A DNA stretch of 64,000 bases from Peribacillus saganii (lineage in GTDB: Bacteria; Bacillota; Bacilli; Bacillales; DSM-1321): positions 29,865-93,864 of the forward strand of contig NZ_QVTE01000012.1 in the NCBI RefSeq assembly GCF_003429095.1, in the 5' to 3' direction. Of this stretch, positions 46,354 to 55,592 are shown piece by piece; position 1 is the first letter of the stretch; each line of letters starts with the position of its first letter. Below the pieces are notes generated by a model, which was given only the letters and a program-made list of their open reading frames with translations, had not been told where the DNA came from and did no database searches. Position numbers and translations under genes: made by a program.

Positions 46354-47673
46354 TCAAGATCTATCAAGCAGTTGACACATCATTATTGCCTTTCCAACCA
46401 GCTTGCCTTCATTAAAGACCTCAACATCAACTTTACCGAATTTTCGGCCAACCTCAAGAATCCTAGGATTAATCTCGAGGATACTTTCAATTTGAACAGG
46501 CTTAAAGAAGTAAATTGTGATATTTTCGACTACCAGATCACCGCGCTTAAAATTACGAAGCGCCCGGTTTGCCGCTTCCGTAACAATCGTTGTAAAAACG
46601 CCATATGAAATAGTTCCCAGATAATTGGTCATTTGCGGAGTTACTTCATAGTTGTAAATATCCTCACCTTTGCCCCGGTTTCCGATTGCCCCTAGCTGGC
46701 TCGAAATTACGTCATCAATAGTCTCTCCCACCTGTGGCTGCCTTTGAATCATTTGGAGCGCTTTCAATACATCCTGTCGGCTGATGATGCCCTGCAAAAT
46801 ATGGCTGTCATCGATGACCGGCAGCAATTCAATCCCTTCCCAGACCATCATATGAGCGGAGGAGGCAACGCTGGTCTTCTCCCCTACAACGATCGGATGC
46901 TTCGTCATTACCTTCTCAATAGGGGTATCCAGTTCCTGGCCCATGATATCCTTTGAAGTTACCATACCCTGTATTTTCATATTGTCATCCACTACAGGAA
47001 AGCGACTATGCCTGGTTTCTTTGTTATGGAATAGATATTCGGCAACAGTCTCACTTGTTTTTAAAAATACCGTTTCATGAACCGGCGTCAGGATGTCTTC
47101 AACAAGCAGGATCTCCTTTTTAATAAGCTGATCATAAATGGCGCGATTAATCATGGTCGCAACCGTAAATGTATCATAGCTGGTTGAAATGACTGGCATC
47201 TGAAGCTCATCCGCGAGCCTTTTTACATTTTCTTCCGCATCAAACCCTCCGGTAATGAGGACAGCGGCCCCTGCTCTTAGCGCATTCTCATGTGCCTGGT
47301 CCCTATTACCAACAATAAGCAGGTTGTCCTGGCTAATATACCTCATCATGGCTTCAAGCTTCATCGCCCCAATAACAAATTTGTTCAAAGTTTTATGGAG
47401 CCCGGCACGCCCACCCAATACTTGTCCGTCCACGATATTCACTACTTCGGCAAACGTAAGCTTTTCGATATTTTCTCTTTTCTTCCGTTCAATTCTGATA
47501 GTCCCTACCCGCTCTATTGTGCTGACATAGCCTTTATTCTCAGCATCTTTAATAGCCCGATAGGCAGTGCCCTCGCTGACAGTCAATGCCTTTGCTATTT
47601 GGCGTACAGAGATTTTCTCCCCTACCGGAAGCTGGTCAATGTACTGCAATATTTGTTCATGCTTAGTTGCCAA
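46354..47673 (-). CDS. ytoI: YtoI: HTH, DRTGG, CBS-pair and hot-dog fusion, TTG start
   Basis: 439 residues from a TTG at 47673 with GGGTG 6 nt before; this gives an N-terminus MATKHEQILQYIDQLP like the B. subtilis protein. Domains in order: winged HTH (about 1-65), DRTGG domain (about 70-180), two CBS motifs (about 190-305) that usually bind adenine nucleotides, and a C-terminal 4HBT-type hot-dog domain (about 330-435). The combination suggests a nucleotide- or acyl-CoA-responsive regulator; function is not established. Longer in-frame starts (to 47694) have poorer SD placement. Confidence 0.88.
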   Translation of the reverse strand: MATKHEQILQYIDQLPVGEKISVRQIAKALTVSEGTAYRAIKDAENKGYVSTIERVGTIRIERKKRENIEKLTFAEVVNIVDGQVLGGRAGLHKTLNKFVIGAMKLEAMMRYISQDNLLIVGNRDQAHENALRAGAAVLITGGFDAEENVKRLADELQMPVISTSYDTFTVATMINRAIYDQLIKKEILLVEDILTPVHETVFLKTSETVAEYLFHNKETRHSRFPVVDDNMKIQGMVTSKDIMGQELDTPIEKVMTKHPIVVGEKTSVASSAHMMVWEGIELLPVIDDSHILQGIISRQDVLKALQMIQRQPQVGETIDDVISSQLGAIGNRGKGEDIYNYEVTPQMTNYLGTISYGVFTTIVTEAANRALRNFKRGDLVVENITIYFFKPVQIESILEINPRILEVGRKFGKVDVEVFNEGKLVGKAIMMCQLLDRS

Positions 47674-47743
47674 CCTTTTCACCCTTTTCACCATATTCCC
47701 TTTTTATCATTATAAAGTGAACAGGGCAGCTATTCAAACGCCA

Positions 47744-47983
47744 CTATTGATAATAGTGAATTCTTTTGCGCTTGTATGCCTTTGCTTTGACTTTTTGCGC
47801 TTTTTGTTTTTTGGGTTGATATAGCATTCCCGCCAGGTTGCCGCCCATCACAAACAAAGCAAGCAGCAGCCACATGGCGGCAAATAAGCTTTCCTTTCCT
47901 CCAGTTGTAAGCGAGAGCCGCGGAACTGCGTAATAAAGCATTACCCCACCCAGTAAAAAGCATAATAGCAATCTTTGTCGCAT
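47744..47983 (-). CDS. Small hypothetical membrane protein
   Basis: 79 residues with a good SD (AAAGGAGTGTTTTAA). Two hydrophobic segments (about 4-20 and 33-54) and a very basic C-terminal tail (QPKKQKAQKVKAKAYKRKRI, roughly one Lys/Arg in two). I do not recognise the family. The tail would be cytoplasmic and could bind nucleic acid or acidic lipid. Upstream of ytoI in the same direction, 71 bp before its start, so possibly co-transcribed. Confidence 0.65.
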   Translation of the reverse strand: MRQRLLLCFLLGGVMLYYAVPRLSLTTGGKESLFAAMWLLLALFVMGGNLAGMLYQPKKQKAQKVKAKAYKRKRIHYYQ

Positions 47984-48245
47984 TTAAAACACTCCTTTAC
48001 ATTTACAAGTCAAGTTCCTGAGAACACTATATGCCAGACATGCTGGAAAAAGAAGCACATACCGAGGCTGATACCATGCTATTGCTTTTTATTTTATACT
48101 GTTAAACTTACCTGTTGAATTTCGTTCTAATGGCGGTCCGGAATCCTCCTCGGCGCTTGCACCTGTGTGGTTTCCCTTGACCCGTTTTCCCCGCAGGACG
48201 TTGAATTGGATTCCCCTAATAAACACCGCACGAGAAAATGCGATG

Positions 48246-48420
48246 GAAAAGCTGAAGCGCCCTGATCAGCCCTGACAAGCATAAGACAAGCGCTGACAGA
48301 AGGAACTTTTTTCCACCCCTGCCGAAGCATTCCTTGTCCTGTGGCGAAGTCGGCACCAGTACGTCCTGTGCTTCGAGGCTTTATTTTCCTACGGAAAAAA
48401 GTTCTGGGCGGCAGCTCTAC
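48246..48420 (+). repeat. Dispersed modular repeat, copy F
   Basis: Starts AAAAGCTGAAGCGCCCTGAT, holds CAGCCCTGACAAGCATAAGA, then GAAGTCGGCACCAGTACGTC and the module GGCTTTATTTTCCTACGGAA; the 3' end is degenerate (GGGCGGCAGCTCTAC). Lies downstream of the APC permease. The minus-strand frame through it (48127-48444) again gives RADQGASAF and is not a gene. Confidence 0.87.
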
Positions 48421-48475
48421 AACACAAAGTGTAAAAATCAGCAACGAGCTTTAACATAGCATTTTAAAAGAAATA

Positions 48476-48505
48476 AGGCCTTTCCGACACTACCCGGGAA
48501 GACCT
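48476..48505 (-). terminator. Terminator of the APC permease
   Basis: AGGTCTTCCCG / CGGAAAGGCCT with one mismatch and one G-U, followed by TATTTCTTTT on the minus strand. Confidence 0.7.
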
Positions 48506-48547
48506 GTAAAGAATAATATTTGGCAGATAATAAGTAAATGTGCCTTA

Positions 48548-49930
48548 TTACGCCTTTTCCTGTTGATTTAACCTGCTATTTCTGTATCCATACGTAAAAT
48601 AAATCACCAGCCCCAATAATAGCCATACGACGAAGCCTATCCAGGTAAATGATGAAAGCTGAAGCATTAAATAGACGCAAAAAATGACAGCAAGCGCCGG
48701 GACAAGAGGAACCCATGGGGTTTTGAAGCCTCGCCTTATGTCTGGCTGTGTTTTCCTTAGAACGGCGACACCAAGAGACACTGTCGAAAAAGCAAACAAT
48801 GTTCCAATGCTCGTTAGTTCAGCTAATTTGTCCAGTGGTACAAACCCGGCAAAAAAAGCGACCAGCGCAGCTGTTACCCAAGTGCTCGCAACCGGAACTT
48901 TAGAAATTGGCTGAATGGAAGATAAAAATCCCGGCAGGAGGCCATCACGGCTCATTGCATAAAAAAGGCGTGTTTGCCCGAACATCATAACGATTAATAC
49001 CGTTGTAATCCCGACAATAGCGCCAAGGGAGATGAGCCCTGCTGCCCAATCCTGGTTAATATATGTTAACGCATAAGCTACCGGATCTTTTACATTTAAC
49101 AACTCGTATGGAACAATTCCTGTAAGAACGAGCGAGACAGCAATATATAATACAGTACAAATCGCGAGTGCGGATAAAATGCCCAGCGGAAGATTGCGCT
49201 GTGGATTCTTCACTTCCTCGGCAGCGGTGGAAACTGCATCAAAACCGAAATAGGCAAACACAACCACCGCAGCACCAGCCACTACCCCAGAAGTACCGAA
49301 TGGCATAAATGGTGTCCAGTTGGCTGGCTCTGCATACCACACTCCTATTATGATAAAAAGAAGGACCACTGCCACCTTGACGACAACCATTGCCGCATTA
49401 AATCTTGCTGACTCCTTCACGCCTTTGGCAAGGAGCATTGTTACTAAAAAAATAATAACCACGGCAGGCAAATCAATTATTGTACCATTCTCCGGATCAA
49501 AGGCACTTGTAATTGCGGTTGGGAAATGGATTCCGAATCCTGAAAGCAAGCCCTGGAAGTATCCCGACCAACCGCTGGCCACTGCCGAAGAAGCTAGTCC
49601 ATATTCAAGGACTAAATCCCAGCCTAATATCCAGGCAATTACCTCCCCAAATGCAACATAACTGTACGTGTATGCACTGCCTGATTCAGGAATCATAGAG
49701 GCAAATTCGGAATAGCATAAAGCCGCAAAGGCACATGCTAAACCGGCAATAATAAATGACAAAATCAGTGCGGGGCCGGCATATTTTGCTGCGGCTACAC
49801 CTGTCAGTACAAAAACCCCTGTCCCAATTATGGCGCCTACACCTAACATCGTTAGATCTCCCGCACCAAGGACTCGTTTTAGCGAGCTGTTCGTTTCATG
49901 CCTGATGATTTTTTTTCGAAATAAATCCAT
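48548..49930 (-). CDS. APC superfamily amino acid permease (YfnA/CAT-like)
   Basis: 460 residues with about 12 membrane helices. The first-helix signature GVGAIIGTGVFVLTG, the helix 3 region YSEFASMIPESGSAYTYSY and helix 6 YFGFDAVSTAAEE are those of the cationic amino acid transporter subgroup of APC permeases. It likely imports an amino acid with protons; the substrate cannot be told. The C-terminus ends in a short hydrophilic tail. SD GGAGGGTGCT. Isolated, bounded by a terminator and repeat copy F. Confidence 0.88.
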   Translation of the reverse strand: MDLFRKKIIRHETNSSLKRVLGAGDLTMLGVGAIIGTGVFVLTGVAAAKYAGPALILSFIIAGLACAFAALCYSEFASMIPESGSAYTYSYVAFGEVIAWILGWDLVLEYGLASSAVASGWSGYFQGLLSGFGIHFPTAITSAFDPENGTIIDLPAVVIIFLVTMLLAKGVKESARFNAAMVVVKVAVVLLFIIIGVWYAEPANWTPFMPFGTSGVVAGAAVVVFAYFGFDAVSTAAEEVKNPQRNLPLGILSALAICTVLYIAVSLVLTGIVPYELLNVKDPVAYALTYINQDWAAGLISLGAIVGITTVLIVMMFGQTRLFYAMSRDGLLPGFLSSIQPISKVPVASTWVTAALVAFFAGFVPLDKLAELTSIGTLFAFSTVSLGVAVLRKTQPDIRRGFKTPWVPLVPALAVIFCVYLMLQLSSFTWIGFVVWLLLGLVIYFTYGYRNSRLNQQEKA

Positions 49931-50152
49931 AGCACCCTCCGGTATAGGCCTTTGTGAGAAAAATAGTTTTTTAATTTAGGCAATCGTATAAGCTTAGTAA
50001 TTTCACATCTAATAACCATTATGTACATTTAATTGTTTTTTTATTTTCTTTATGATTTCAGTCCTGCTTCCGATGAGAATCTGCATCAGTTTTTGCGATA
50101 AGATATCTCCTGGAGGTCCATGTCCTTCAATCCCATTATTTTTTTGCAAACA

Positions 50153-50182
50153 TAAAAAGCCCGGAACTCTTTGTTCCCGGCT
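50153..50182 (-). terminator. Terminator of the glutamine-rich gene
   Basis: GCCGGGAAC / GTTCCGGGC, followed by TTTTTATG on the minus strand. Confidence 0.92.
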
Positions 50183-50224
50183 TAGTGAATCGGACTTTTA
50201 ATATTGATAACCTTGTTGAAAACC

Positions 50225-50515
50225 TTAGGCATATTGCTGCTGTTCCATTTGGCGTGCCATTTGCTGAATTTGCTGCAGCTGCTGGGCAGCCATTACTTCA
50301 GCCTGTGACAATTGTTGAAGCTGCCCCGCCATGCCCGCTTGAAGAGTGTTACGTCCCATCATCTGCTGCCCCAATTGACCTGAATTAAGGCCTTGGAGCT
50401 GCTGAAGCTGCTGAGCGTTCCTTTGCTCTTGCATCTGCAGCTGCTGGGCGATTTGCTGAATTTGCTGAAGAGCTTGCTGAGCAACCTGAACTGATTGCTG
50501 AATACGCTGTGGCAT
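50225..50515 (-). CDS. Glutamine-rich small protein of unknown function
   Basis: 96 residues, 38 of them Gln (40%). SD AGGAGGAATTGCA is excellent, and a strong terminator follows, so it is a real transcription unit. The sequence is built of short Gln/Leu/Ile/Met/Ala steps (QQLQQIQQ, QQLQMQEQ) that would form amphipathic helices or a coiled coil, with a Gly/Asn-bearing middle (GLNSGQLGQQMMGRN). No Cys or Trp and one Tyr at the end. I do not recognise a family. Gln-rich spore coat/core proteins are one possibility, with no direct evidence. Confidence 0.75.
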   Translation of the reverse strand: MPQRIQQSVQVAQQALQQIQQIAQQLQMQEQRNAQQLQQLQGLNSGQLGQQMMGRNTLQAGMAGQLQQLSQAEVMAAQQLQQIQQMARQMEQQQYA

Positions 50516-50610
50516 TGCAATTCCTCCTATCGTTTATCAATACAAAGGATAGGATGAACAAAACTGATTTTTTTATACTGCATTTTAGCACTTCAATTTC
50601 CACTTATTTT

Positions 50611-51291
50611 TTAAAGTTTAAGTTCGTCTCCTGGAGACATAATATGGCCCGTTCCTTTTTTCAGCATTCCAATAAATTCATTTGGATCCTGTTTGATAGG
50701 CGGGAAAGTATTGTAATGGATAGGGACAACTTTCGCTGCTCTTATAAACTCTGCTGCAAGTGCCGCATCTTCCGGCCCCATTGTATAATTATCTCCAATA
50801 GGCAAAAACGCCAAATCAATCGAATTCCGGTCACCAATTAATTTCATATCAGAGTAAACGGCTGTGTCCCCTGCATGATAAATCGTTTTCCCTTCAGCCT
50901 TAAGCAGTACACCGGCTGGCATTCCGCAATAAATAATTTGATTATCCTCTGTTGTATAGCCGCTGCCGTGGAAAGCAGGTGTCAATTTCACCCTGCCGAA
51001 ATCAAACTCATAAGAGCCCCCAATATGCATTCCATGAGTATTTAATCCTTGCCAGCTTAGGTATGTAGCCAGTTCAGCGGTTGCAATTACTAGTGAATTA
51101 TTTCTTTTTGCAATGTCAACGGTATCGCCAACATGATCATTGTGCCCGTGGGTCAGAATAATAACATCTGCCTTTACATCTTCCGCTTTTAGATCCGTTA
51201 ATCCGTTTCCTGTAATAAATGGATCAAACAGAATGGTTTTGCCGCCTGTTTCAACCTTGACTACCGCATGACCGTGGAATGATACTTTCAT
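50611..51291 (-). CDS. ytkL: YtkL, metallo-beta-lactamase-fold hydrolase (UPF0173)
   Basis: 226 residues from the ATG at 51291 (SD AAGGGG). The metal motif [10 protein letters not shown] and the further HxxD-type sites in [17 protein letters not shown] and IHYNTFPP place it in the UPF0173 group of metal-dependent hydrolases. The substrate is unknown. It is divergent from the peptidase gene, with 154 bp between the starts. B. subtilis YtkL lies nearby in its chromosome. Confidence 0.9.
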   Translation of the reverse strand: MKVSFHGHAVVKVETGGKTILFDPFITGNGLTDLKAEDVKADVIILTHGHNDHVGDTVDIAKRNNSLVIATAELATYLSWQGLNTHGMHIGGSYEFDFGRVKLTPAFHGSGYTTEDNQIIYCGMPAGVLLKAEGKTIYHAGDTAVYSDMKLIGDRNSIDLAFLPIGDNYTMGPEDAALAAEFIRAAKVVPIHYNTFPPIKQDPNEFIGMLKKGTGHIMSPGDELKL

Positions 51292-51445
51292 TTGCTTTTC
51301 CCCTTTCAAAATCCATTATTTTCAAATCATTCTTTTAAAAAAATATACACTTTTCTTGCACCCAATTTCAAACAATTTAACTGTTTACAATTGATGTATT
51401 TTATTGATAAGGTCATCTTATGGAAAAAGAACGGAGGTAATGTTT

Positions 51446-52540
51446 ATGAGTACTGCGATCAGCAATCTCCAAAGCTGGTTAAAAGAACAGGATATGCAGG
51501 CAGCTATGCTCACCTCACCGGATACCGTATTTTACTTGTCCGGCTTTCGCACCAATCCGCATGAACGTTTGCTCGCCTTATTGGTTTTTCAGGAAGCGGA
51601 GCCCTTCCTGGTCTGTCCCAAAATGGAAGTTGAAGCTGCAAGGAATGCGGGATGGAACTTTGAGATCATTAGCTATACAGATATCGAAAACCCTTGGGAA
51701 AGCATTTATAGTTCTGTAAGCAAGCGTGCCATTAACATCCAGAAACTGGCGGTGGAAAAAGAGCATCTGAATGTCGAAAGATTTGAAAAGGTCAACAAGC
51801 TCTTTTCGTCCCCTAAGCTTTTTGCCGCTGAAGAAAAGCTCCGGCAGCTGCGGATGGTGAAAAATGATAAAGAAATAGAACTGATCCGGGAAGCGTGCAA
51901 GATTGCTGATTTCGCTGTTGAAGCTGGCGTAGCGGAAATCAGTGAGGGCAAGACGGAAATGGAAATATTGGCTGCCATCGAATTTGAACTTAAAAAAACG
52001 GGTATCAATGAAATGGCTTTTTCAACGATGGTACTAACCGGGGCAAATGCAGCCTCACCACATGGAACACCAGGAATAACGAAGATAAAAAAGGGTGACC
52101 TTGTATTGTTCGATCTTGGTGTTGTTTATAATGGATATTGCTCAGATATTACAAGAACAGTAGCTTATGGCGGTGTCAGCGATAAACAGGCTGAGATTTA
52201 CCGAACTGTTTTAAAAGCCCAGGAAGCAGCGGCGTCTGCCACAAAACCGGGAATATCCTGTTCAGAACTTGATTTAACAGCACGCAGAATCATTACGGAA
52301 CAAGGGTATGGAGAATATTTCCCTCATCGGCTTGGGCACGGACTCGGAACCAGCGTTCATGAATATCCTTCTCTCACTGAAACGAATCTGTTGAAACTGC
52401 AGGAGGGTATGGTCTTTACGATTGAACCTGGCATATATGTACCTGGTCTCGCAGGAGTAAGAATTGAAGACGATATTTTGGTAACTTCGGATGGTTTTGA
52501 GGCATTAACCAAATATCCCAAGACATTACAAATTATTTAG
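51446..52540 (+). CDS. M24-family Xaa-Pro peptidase
   Basis: 364 residues from the ATG at 51446 (SD GGAGG, 8 nt). N-terminal creatinase-like domain (about 1-130), then a pita-bread metallopeptidase domain with metal ligands: FDLGVVYNGYCSDITRT (two Asp), HRLGHGLGTSVHE (His), TIEPGIYVPG (Glu) and VRIEDDILVT (Glu). Cleaves dipeptides or N-terminal residues before Pro. The closest B. subtilis relatives I know are YkvY and YqhT; I leave the symbol open. Confidence 0.9.
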   Translation: MSTAISNLQSWLKEQDMQAAMLTSPDTVFYLSGFRTNPHERLLALLVFQEAEPFLVCPKMEVEAARNAGWNFEIISYTDIENPWESIYSSVSKRAINIQKLAVEKEHLNVERFEKVNKLFSSPKLFAAEEKLRQLRMVKNDKEIELIREACKIADFAVEAGVAEISEGKTEMEILAAIEFELKKTGINEMAFSTMVLTGANAASPHGTPGITKIKKGDLVLFDLGVVYNGYCSDITRTVAYGGVSDKQAEIYRTVLKAQEAAASATKPGISCSELDLTARRIITEQGYGEYFPHRLGHGLGTSVHEYPSLTETNLLKLQEGMVFTIEPGIYVPGLAGVRIEDDILVTSDGFEALTKYPKTLQII

Positions 52541-52562
52541 TAAGCTTCATCTACCTTATAAG

Positions 52563-52595
52563 AGGAGGAACCGGCAACAGTTTAGGTTCCTCTTC
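52563..52595 (+). terminator. Weak terminator of the peptidase gene
   Basis: GAGGAACC / GGTTCCTC with a 12-nt loop, followed only by TTCCC; it is placed 20 nt after the stop. Confidence 0.5.
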
Positions 52596-52808
52596 CCTGT
52601 AAGATGCGTTTCTCTTAATTCCATATATTATCGGTTAATGGTTAATTAATCGATCTCTCACGTAAATGACGTTTGCTTAATTCTCATGAGTTCGTTTACA
52701 TCACCAAGTATATTGCCTAGTTTACTCTTCGGCTTGACAACGCTTAATTCATGCAGTATTTTTACGGATTCTCAATTTATCAGCGAAGGCTGAACTTACT
52801 TTAACCTG

Positions 52809-52970
52809 CTAGCCTGAATACGTTTCATTGGATGGTGTGGTGTCAACCATATCACAATCTTCAGCGGTCATACAGCCGCTTATATACGAGTCCGAAATTT
52901 GCCGGGTCGTTTCATGCAGGCCATTTTCGTCATAGATAAGCTTTCTTGGCTCAGTTTCATCCTTCATCAT
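52809..52970 (-). CDS. Small acidic hypothetical protein
   Basis: 53 residues from the ATG at 52970 (SD GGGAGGAATGTA, followed by a second ATG). Sequence MKDETEPRKLIYDENGLHET then TRQISDSYISGC; acidic C-terminus with two Cys (SGCMTAEDCDM). The segment QISDSYISG loosely recalls the YozP/DUF4025 pattern (EQVSDxYxxG), but I am not certain. Divergent from cstA. A longer frame to 53027 has no SD. Confidence 0.6.
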   Translation of the reverse strand: MMKDETEPRKLIYDENGLHETTRQISDSYISGCMTAEDCDMVDTTPSNETYSG

Positions 52971-53027
52971 TACATTCCTCCCTTCCCTTCCTATTAGTTT
53001 CTGTTTCCATAGTTCATCTATGCGCAA

Positions 53028-53041
53028 GACAAAATTTTGTC
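53028..53041. promoter_or_regulatory. 14-bp palindrome upstream of cstA promoter
   Basis: GACAAAATTTTGTC is a perfect palindrome ending 16 nt before the -35 TTGCTA of cstA, a position suitable for an activator. Confidence 0.45.
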
Positions 53042-53057
53042 ACAATCAATTAAAACT

Positions 53058-53087
53058 TTGCTAAAATTCTGAATTATGAAATATAAT
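53058..53087 (+). promoter_or_regulatory. Sigma-A promoter of cstA
   Basis: TTGCTA (53058-53063), 18-nt spacer, TATAAT (53082-53087). Confidence 0.6.
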
Positions 53088-53118
53088 ATTTTTAACTCAT
53101 TAGAAAGGGGAGATTTCA

Positions 53119-55194
53119 TTGAAAGCCTTAAAATCAATAATCATCTGGGGCCTTGTTTCTGCATTGGGAGCAACTGGTTTTGCAGTTATGGCGTTAAACA
53201 GCGGGGAAAGCATAAATGCAATCTGGCTGGTTACGGCAGCTGTCTGTGTCTATGCCATTGCCTACAGGTTCTACAGCAGATTCATGGCTAGAAAAGTATT
53301 TGAGCTGGATGATTCACGCAAGACACCTGCTGAGATTCATAATGATGGAAAAGACTATGTTCCGACAAACAAATGGGTACTGTTCGGACACCACTTTGCA
53401 GCCATAGCTGGTGCAGGCCCGCTGGTTGGCCCAATCCTTGCAGCCCAGATGGGATACTTGCCAGGAACTCTTTGGATTGTTGTGGGTGTCGTCTTAGCCG
53501 GTGCTGTTCAGGATTTTATCATTTTATTTGGTTCTATGCGCCGGAACGGCAAATCACTTGGCGAAATGATTAAGGATGAAATGGGCAAGGTAACTGGCCT
53601 GATTGCAATGATTGGTATATTAGGAATTATGATTATTTTATTGGCCGTTTTGGCATTAGTAGTTGTGAAAGCGCTTGTAGGAAGTCCTTGGGGAATGTTT
53701 ACAATTGCCTGCACGATTCCGATCGCAATTTTTATGGGAGTTTATATGCGTTATATCCGTCCTGGGCGCGTTGGAGAAGGTTCTGCGATTGGTGTCATTT
53801 TATTGCTGCTTTCAATTGTTGGCGGACAATATGTTGCTGAAAACCCAACATTAGCGAGTATGTTTACCTTTAGCGGAGAAGCGATTGCCATAATGATGAT
53901 CGTTTATGGGTTTGTGGCTTCCGTTTTGCCGGTATGGCTGCTCCTTGCCCCGCGTGATTACTTAAGTACCTTTTTAAAAGTAGGAACGATTGTCGGTCTA
54001 GCATTGGGAATTCTAATTGTCGCACCTAATCTTGAAATGCCTGGTGTGACTAAATTTGTGGATGGAACCGGCCCTGTATTTTCCGGAAGCCTGTTTCCTT
54101 TCTTATTTATCACAATAGCCTGCGGTGCCGTCTCCGGTTTCCATTCTCTCATTTCTTCCGGCACAACGCCTAAAATGATTGAACGGGAGTCACATGCCCG
54201 TCCAATTGGGTATGGAGCGATGCTGACCGAGTCATTTGTTGCTGTAATGGCAATGATTGCTGCCTGTGTACTCACTCCGGGGATTTACTTCGCGATCAAT
54301 AGCCCGCCAGCCGTCATTGGGACGGATGCCATCCAGGCTGCCCAAACTGTGTCCAGCTGGGGTTTTACCATCACACCTGAAGATATAACAGGGCTTGCAG
54401 ATGATGTGGGTGAAGAAACAGTCTTGTCCCGTACTGGAGGAGCACCGACACTTGCTATAGGAATGGCCGTCATTTTCTCGGAAGTAATTGGCGGAAAAGC
54501 TTTGATGGCATTCTGGTACCATTTCGCAATATTATTTGAAGCTTTATTCATTTTAACAACGATTGATGCCGGAACACGCGTTGGACGCTTTATGATCCAG
54601 GATATCATTGGAACCGCTTACAAACCTTTTGCCAGAACAGAGGCGATTATCCCGAATATCATCGCCACTGCTCTATGTGTTCTTTTATGGGGTTACTTTT
54701 TATATCAAGGCGTAATCGATCCGCTCGGCGGAATTAATACGTTGTGGCCGCTGTTTGGCATCGCCAACCAAATGCTGGCAGGAATTGCTTTACTGTTTGG
54801 GACGACTGTTTTACTCAAAATGGGCAAAAAAGCATATGTATGGGTCACCCTTATCCCAACGACCTGGATTTTAATCGTGACCATGACAGCTGGTTGGCAA
54901 AAGCTGTTCCACGAAAATCCAAGAATTGGCTTTTTGTCACATGCCAAAGTATTTAAAGAGGCGCTTGATGAAGGAAAAGTTTTAGCACCCGCCGCTAACG
55001 CCTCCCAGATGAAACAGGTGCTTGTTAATGACTATGTTGATGCAGCCCTCTGTGCATTCTTCATGATCGTAGTTATTACCGTGTTTATTGCGGCATTGCG
55101 GATCTGGTATCAGGTGCTGAACAATAAAAATTTAAAGCTGCATGAAGAACCATATGTACCGCGAGAAGAAGGGGACATCAAACACTATGCTTAG
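53119..55194 (+). CDS. cstA: CstA, carbon-starvation peptide/pyruvate transporter, TTG start
   Basis: 691 residues with about 16 membrane helices. Begins at a TTG with AAAGGGGAG 6 nt upstream. Signature segments are FGHHFAAIAGAGPLVGPILA and, in helix 9-10, FHSLISSGTTPKMIERE and TDAGTRVGRFMIQD-like TIDAGTRVGRF. CstA proteins take up peptides or pyruvate under carbon limitation in E. coli and relatives; the Bacillus substrate is not settled. It overlaps ybdD by a few bases, the usual pair. Confidence 0.93.
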   Translation: MKALKSIIIWGLVSALGATGFAVMALNSGESINAIWLVTAAVCVYAIAYRFYSRFMARKVFELDDSRKTPAEIHNDGKDYVPTNKWVLFGHHFAAIAGAGPLVGPILAAQMGYLPGTLWIVVGVVLAGAVQDFIILFGSMRRNGKSLGEMIKDEMGKVTGLIAMIGILGIMIILLAVLALVVVKALVGSPWGMFTIACTIPIAIFMGVYMRYIRPGRVGEGSAIGVILLLLSIVGGQYVAENPTLASMFTFSGEAIAIMMIVYGFVASVLPVWLLLAPRDYLSTFLKVGTIVGLALGILIVAPNLEMPGVTKFVDGTGPVFSGSLFPFLFITIACGAVSGFHSLISSGTTPKMIERESHARPIGYGAMLTESFVAVMAMIAACVLTPGIYFAINSPPAVIGTDAIQAAQTVSSWGFTITPEDITGLADDVGEETVLSRTGGAPTLAIGMAVIFSEVIGGKALMAFWYHFAILFEALFILTTIDAGTRVGRFMIQDIIGTAYKPFARTEAIIPNIIATALCVLLWGYFLYQGVIDPLGGINTLWPLFGIANQMLAGIALLFGTTVLLKMGKKAYVWVTLIPTTWILIVTMTAGWQKLFHENPRIGFLSHAKVFKEALDEGKVLAPAANASQMKQVLVNDYVDAALCAFFMIVVITVFIAALRIWYQVLNNKNLKLHEEPYVPREEGDIKHYA

Positions 55195-55390
55195 CAAAAT
55201 TCAATCAATTTTAAAATACAGAAAACAATTCATCAGCTTACTGGTAGGCGTCCCAAGCTATGAAAAATACGTAGAACATATGAAAATTCACCATCCAGAA
55301 CAGGAAGTGAAATCAAGGAAAGACTTTTTCTGTGAAGCACAGGAAGCCCGGTTTAATGCCAAGGGCGGGAAAATCTCCAGATGCTGTTAA
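55187..55390 (+). CDS. ybdD: YbdD/YjiX-family small protein, partner of CstA
   Basis: 67 residues from the ATG at 55187, inside the last codons of cstA. The motif SYEKYVEHMKIHHPEQ, FFCEAQEARFNAKGGK and the C-terminal CC pair match the short YbdD (DUF466) protein encoded after cstA genes in proteobacteria and bacilli. It is thought to be required for transport activity, possibly as a cytoplasmic regulator; role in this organism unknown. Confidence 0.88.
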   Translation: MLSKIQSILKYRKQFISLLVGVPSYEKYVEHMKIHHPEQEVKSRKDFFCEAQEARFNAKGGKISRCC

Positions 55391-55445
55391 CCTTATGGCG
55401 ATAAGATACAACAGAGTTTTCCAGCAATTATAACGGAAAACTGAC

Positions 55446-55500
55446 TGAGCGGCTGACAGAAGCAGAGTCTTGTTTCTCTCGGCCGCTCTTTACTAATTTT
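55446..55500 (+). terminator. Terminator of cstA-ybdD
   Basis: GAGCGGC / GCCGCTC with an inner AGAA/TTCT pair, followed by TTTACTAATTTTC. An additional stem AGTTTTCC/GGAAAACT precedes it. Confidence 0.75.
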
Positions 55501-55592
55501 CAGGATGTTAAAAGAAGTTCGCCATTTTGTTACATCCTGCAAAAAATGCCTTGGCCCTGGATGGTATAATATAGGAAAAGGAGAGGATTTAC

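Noticed and set aside
48127..48444. 105-residue minus-strand open frame
   Set aside because: It runs through repeat copy F, lacks an SD, and shares the repeat-derived peptide string.
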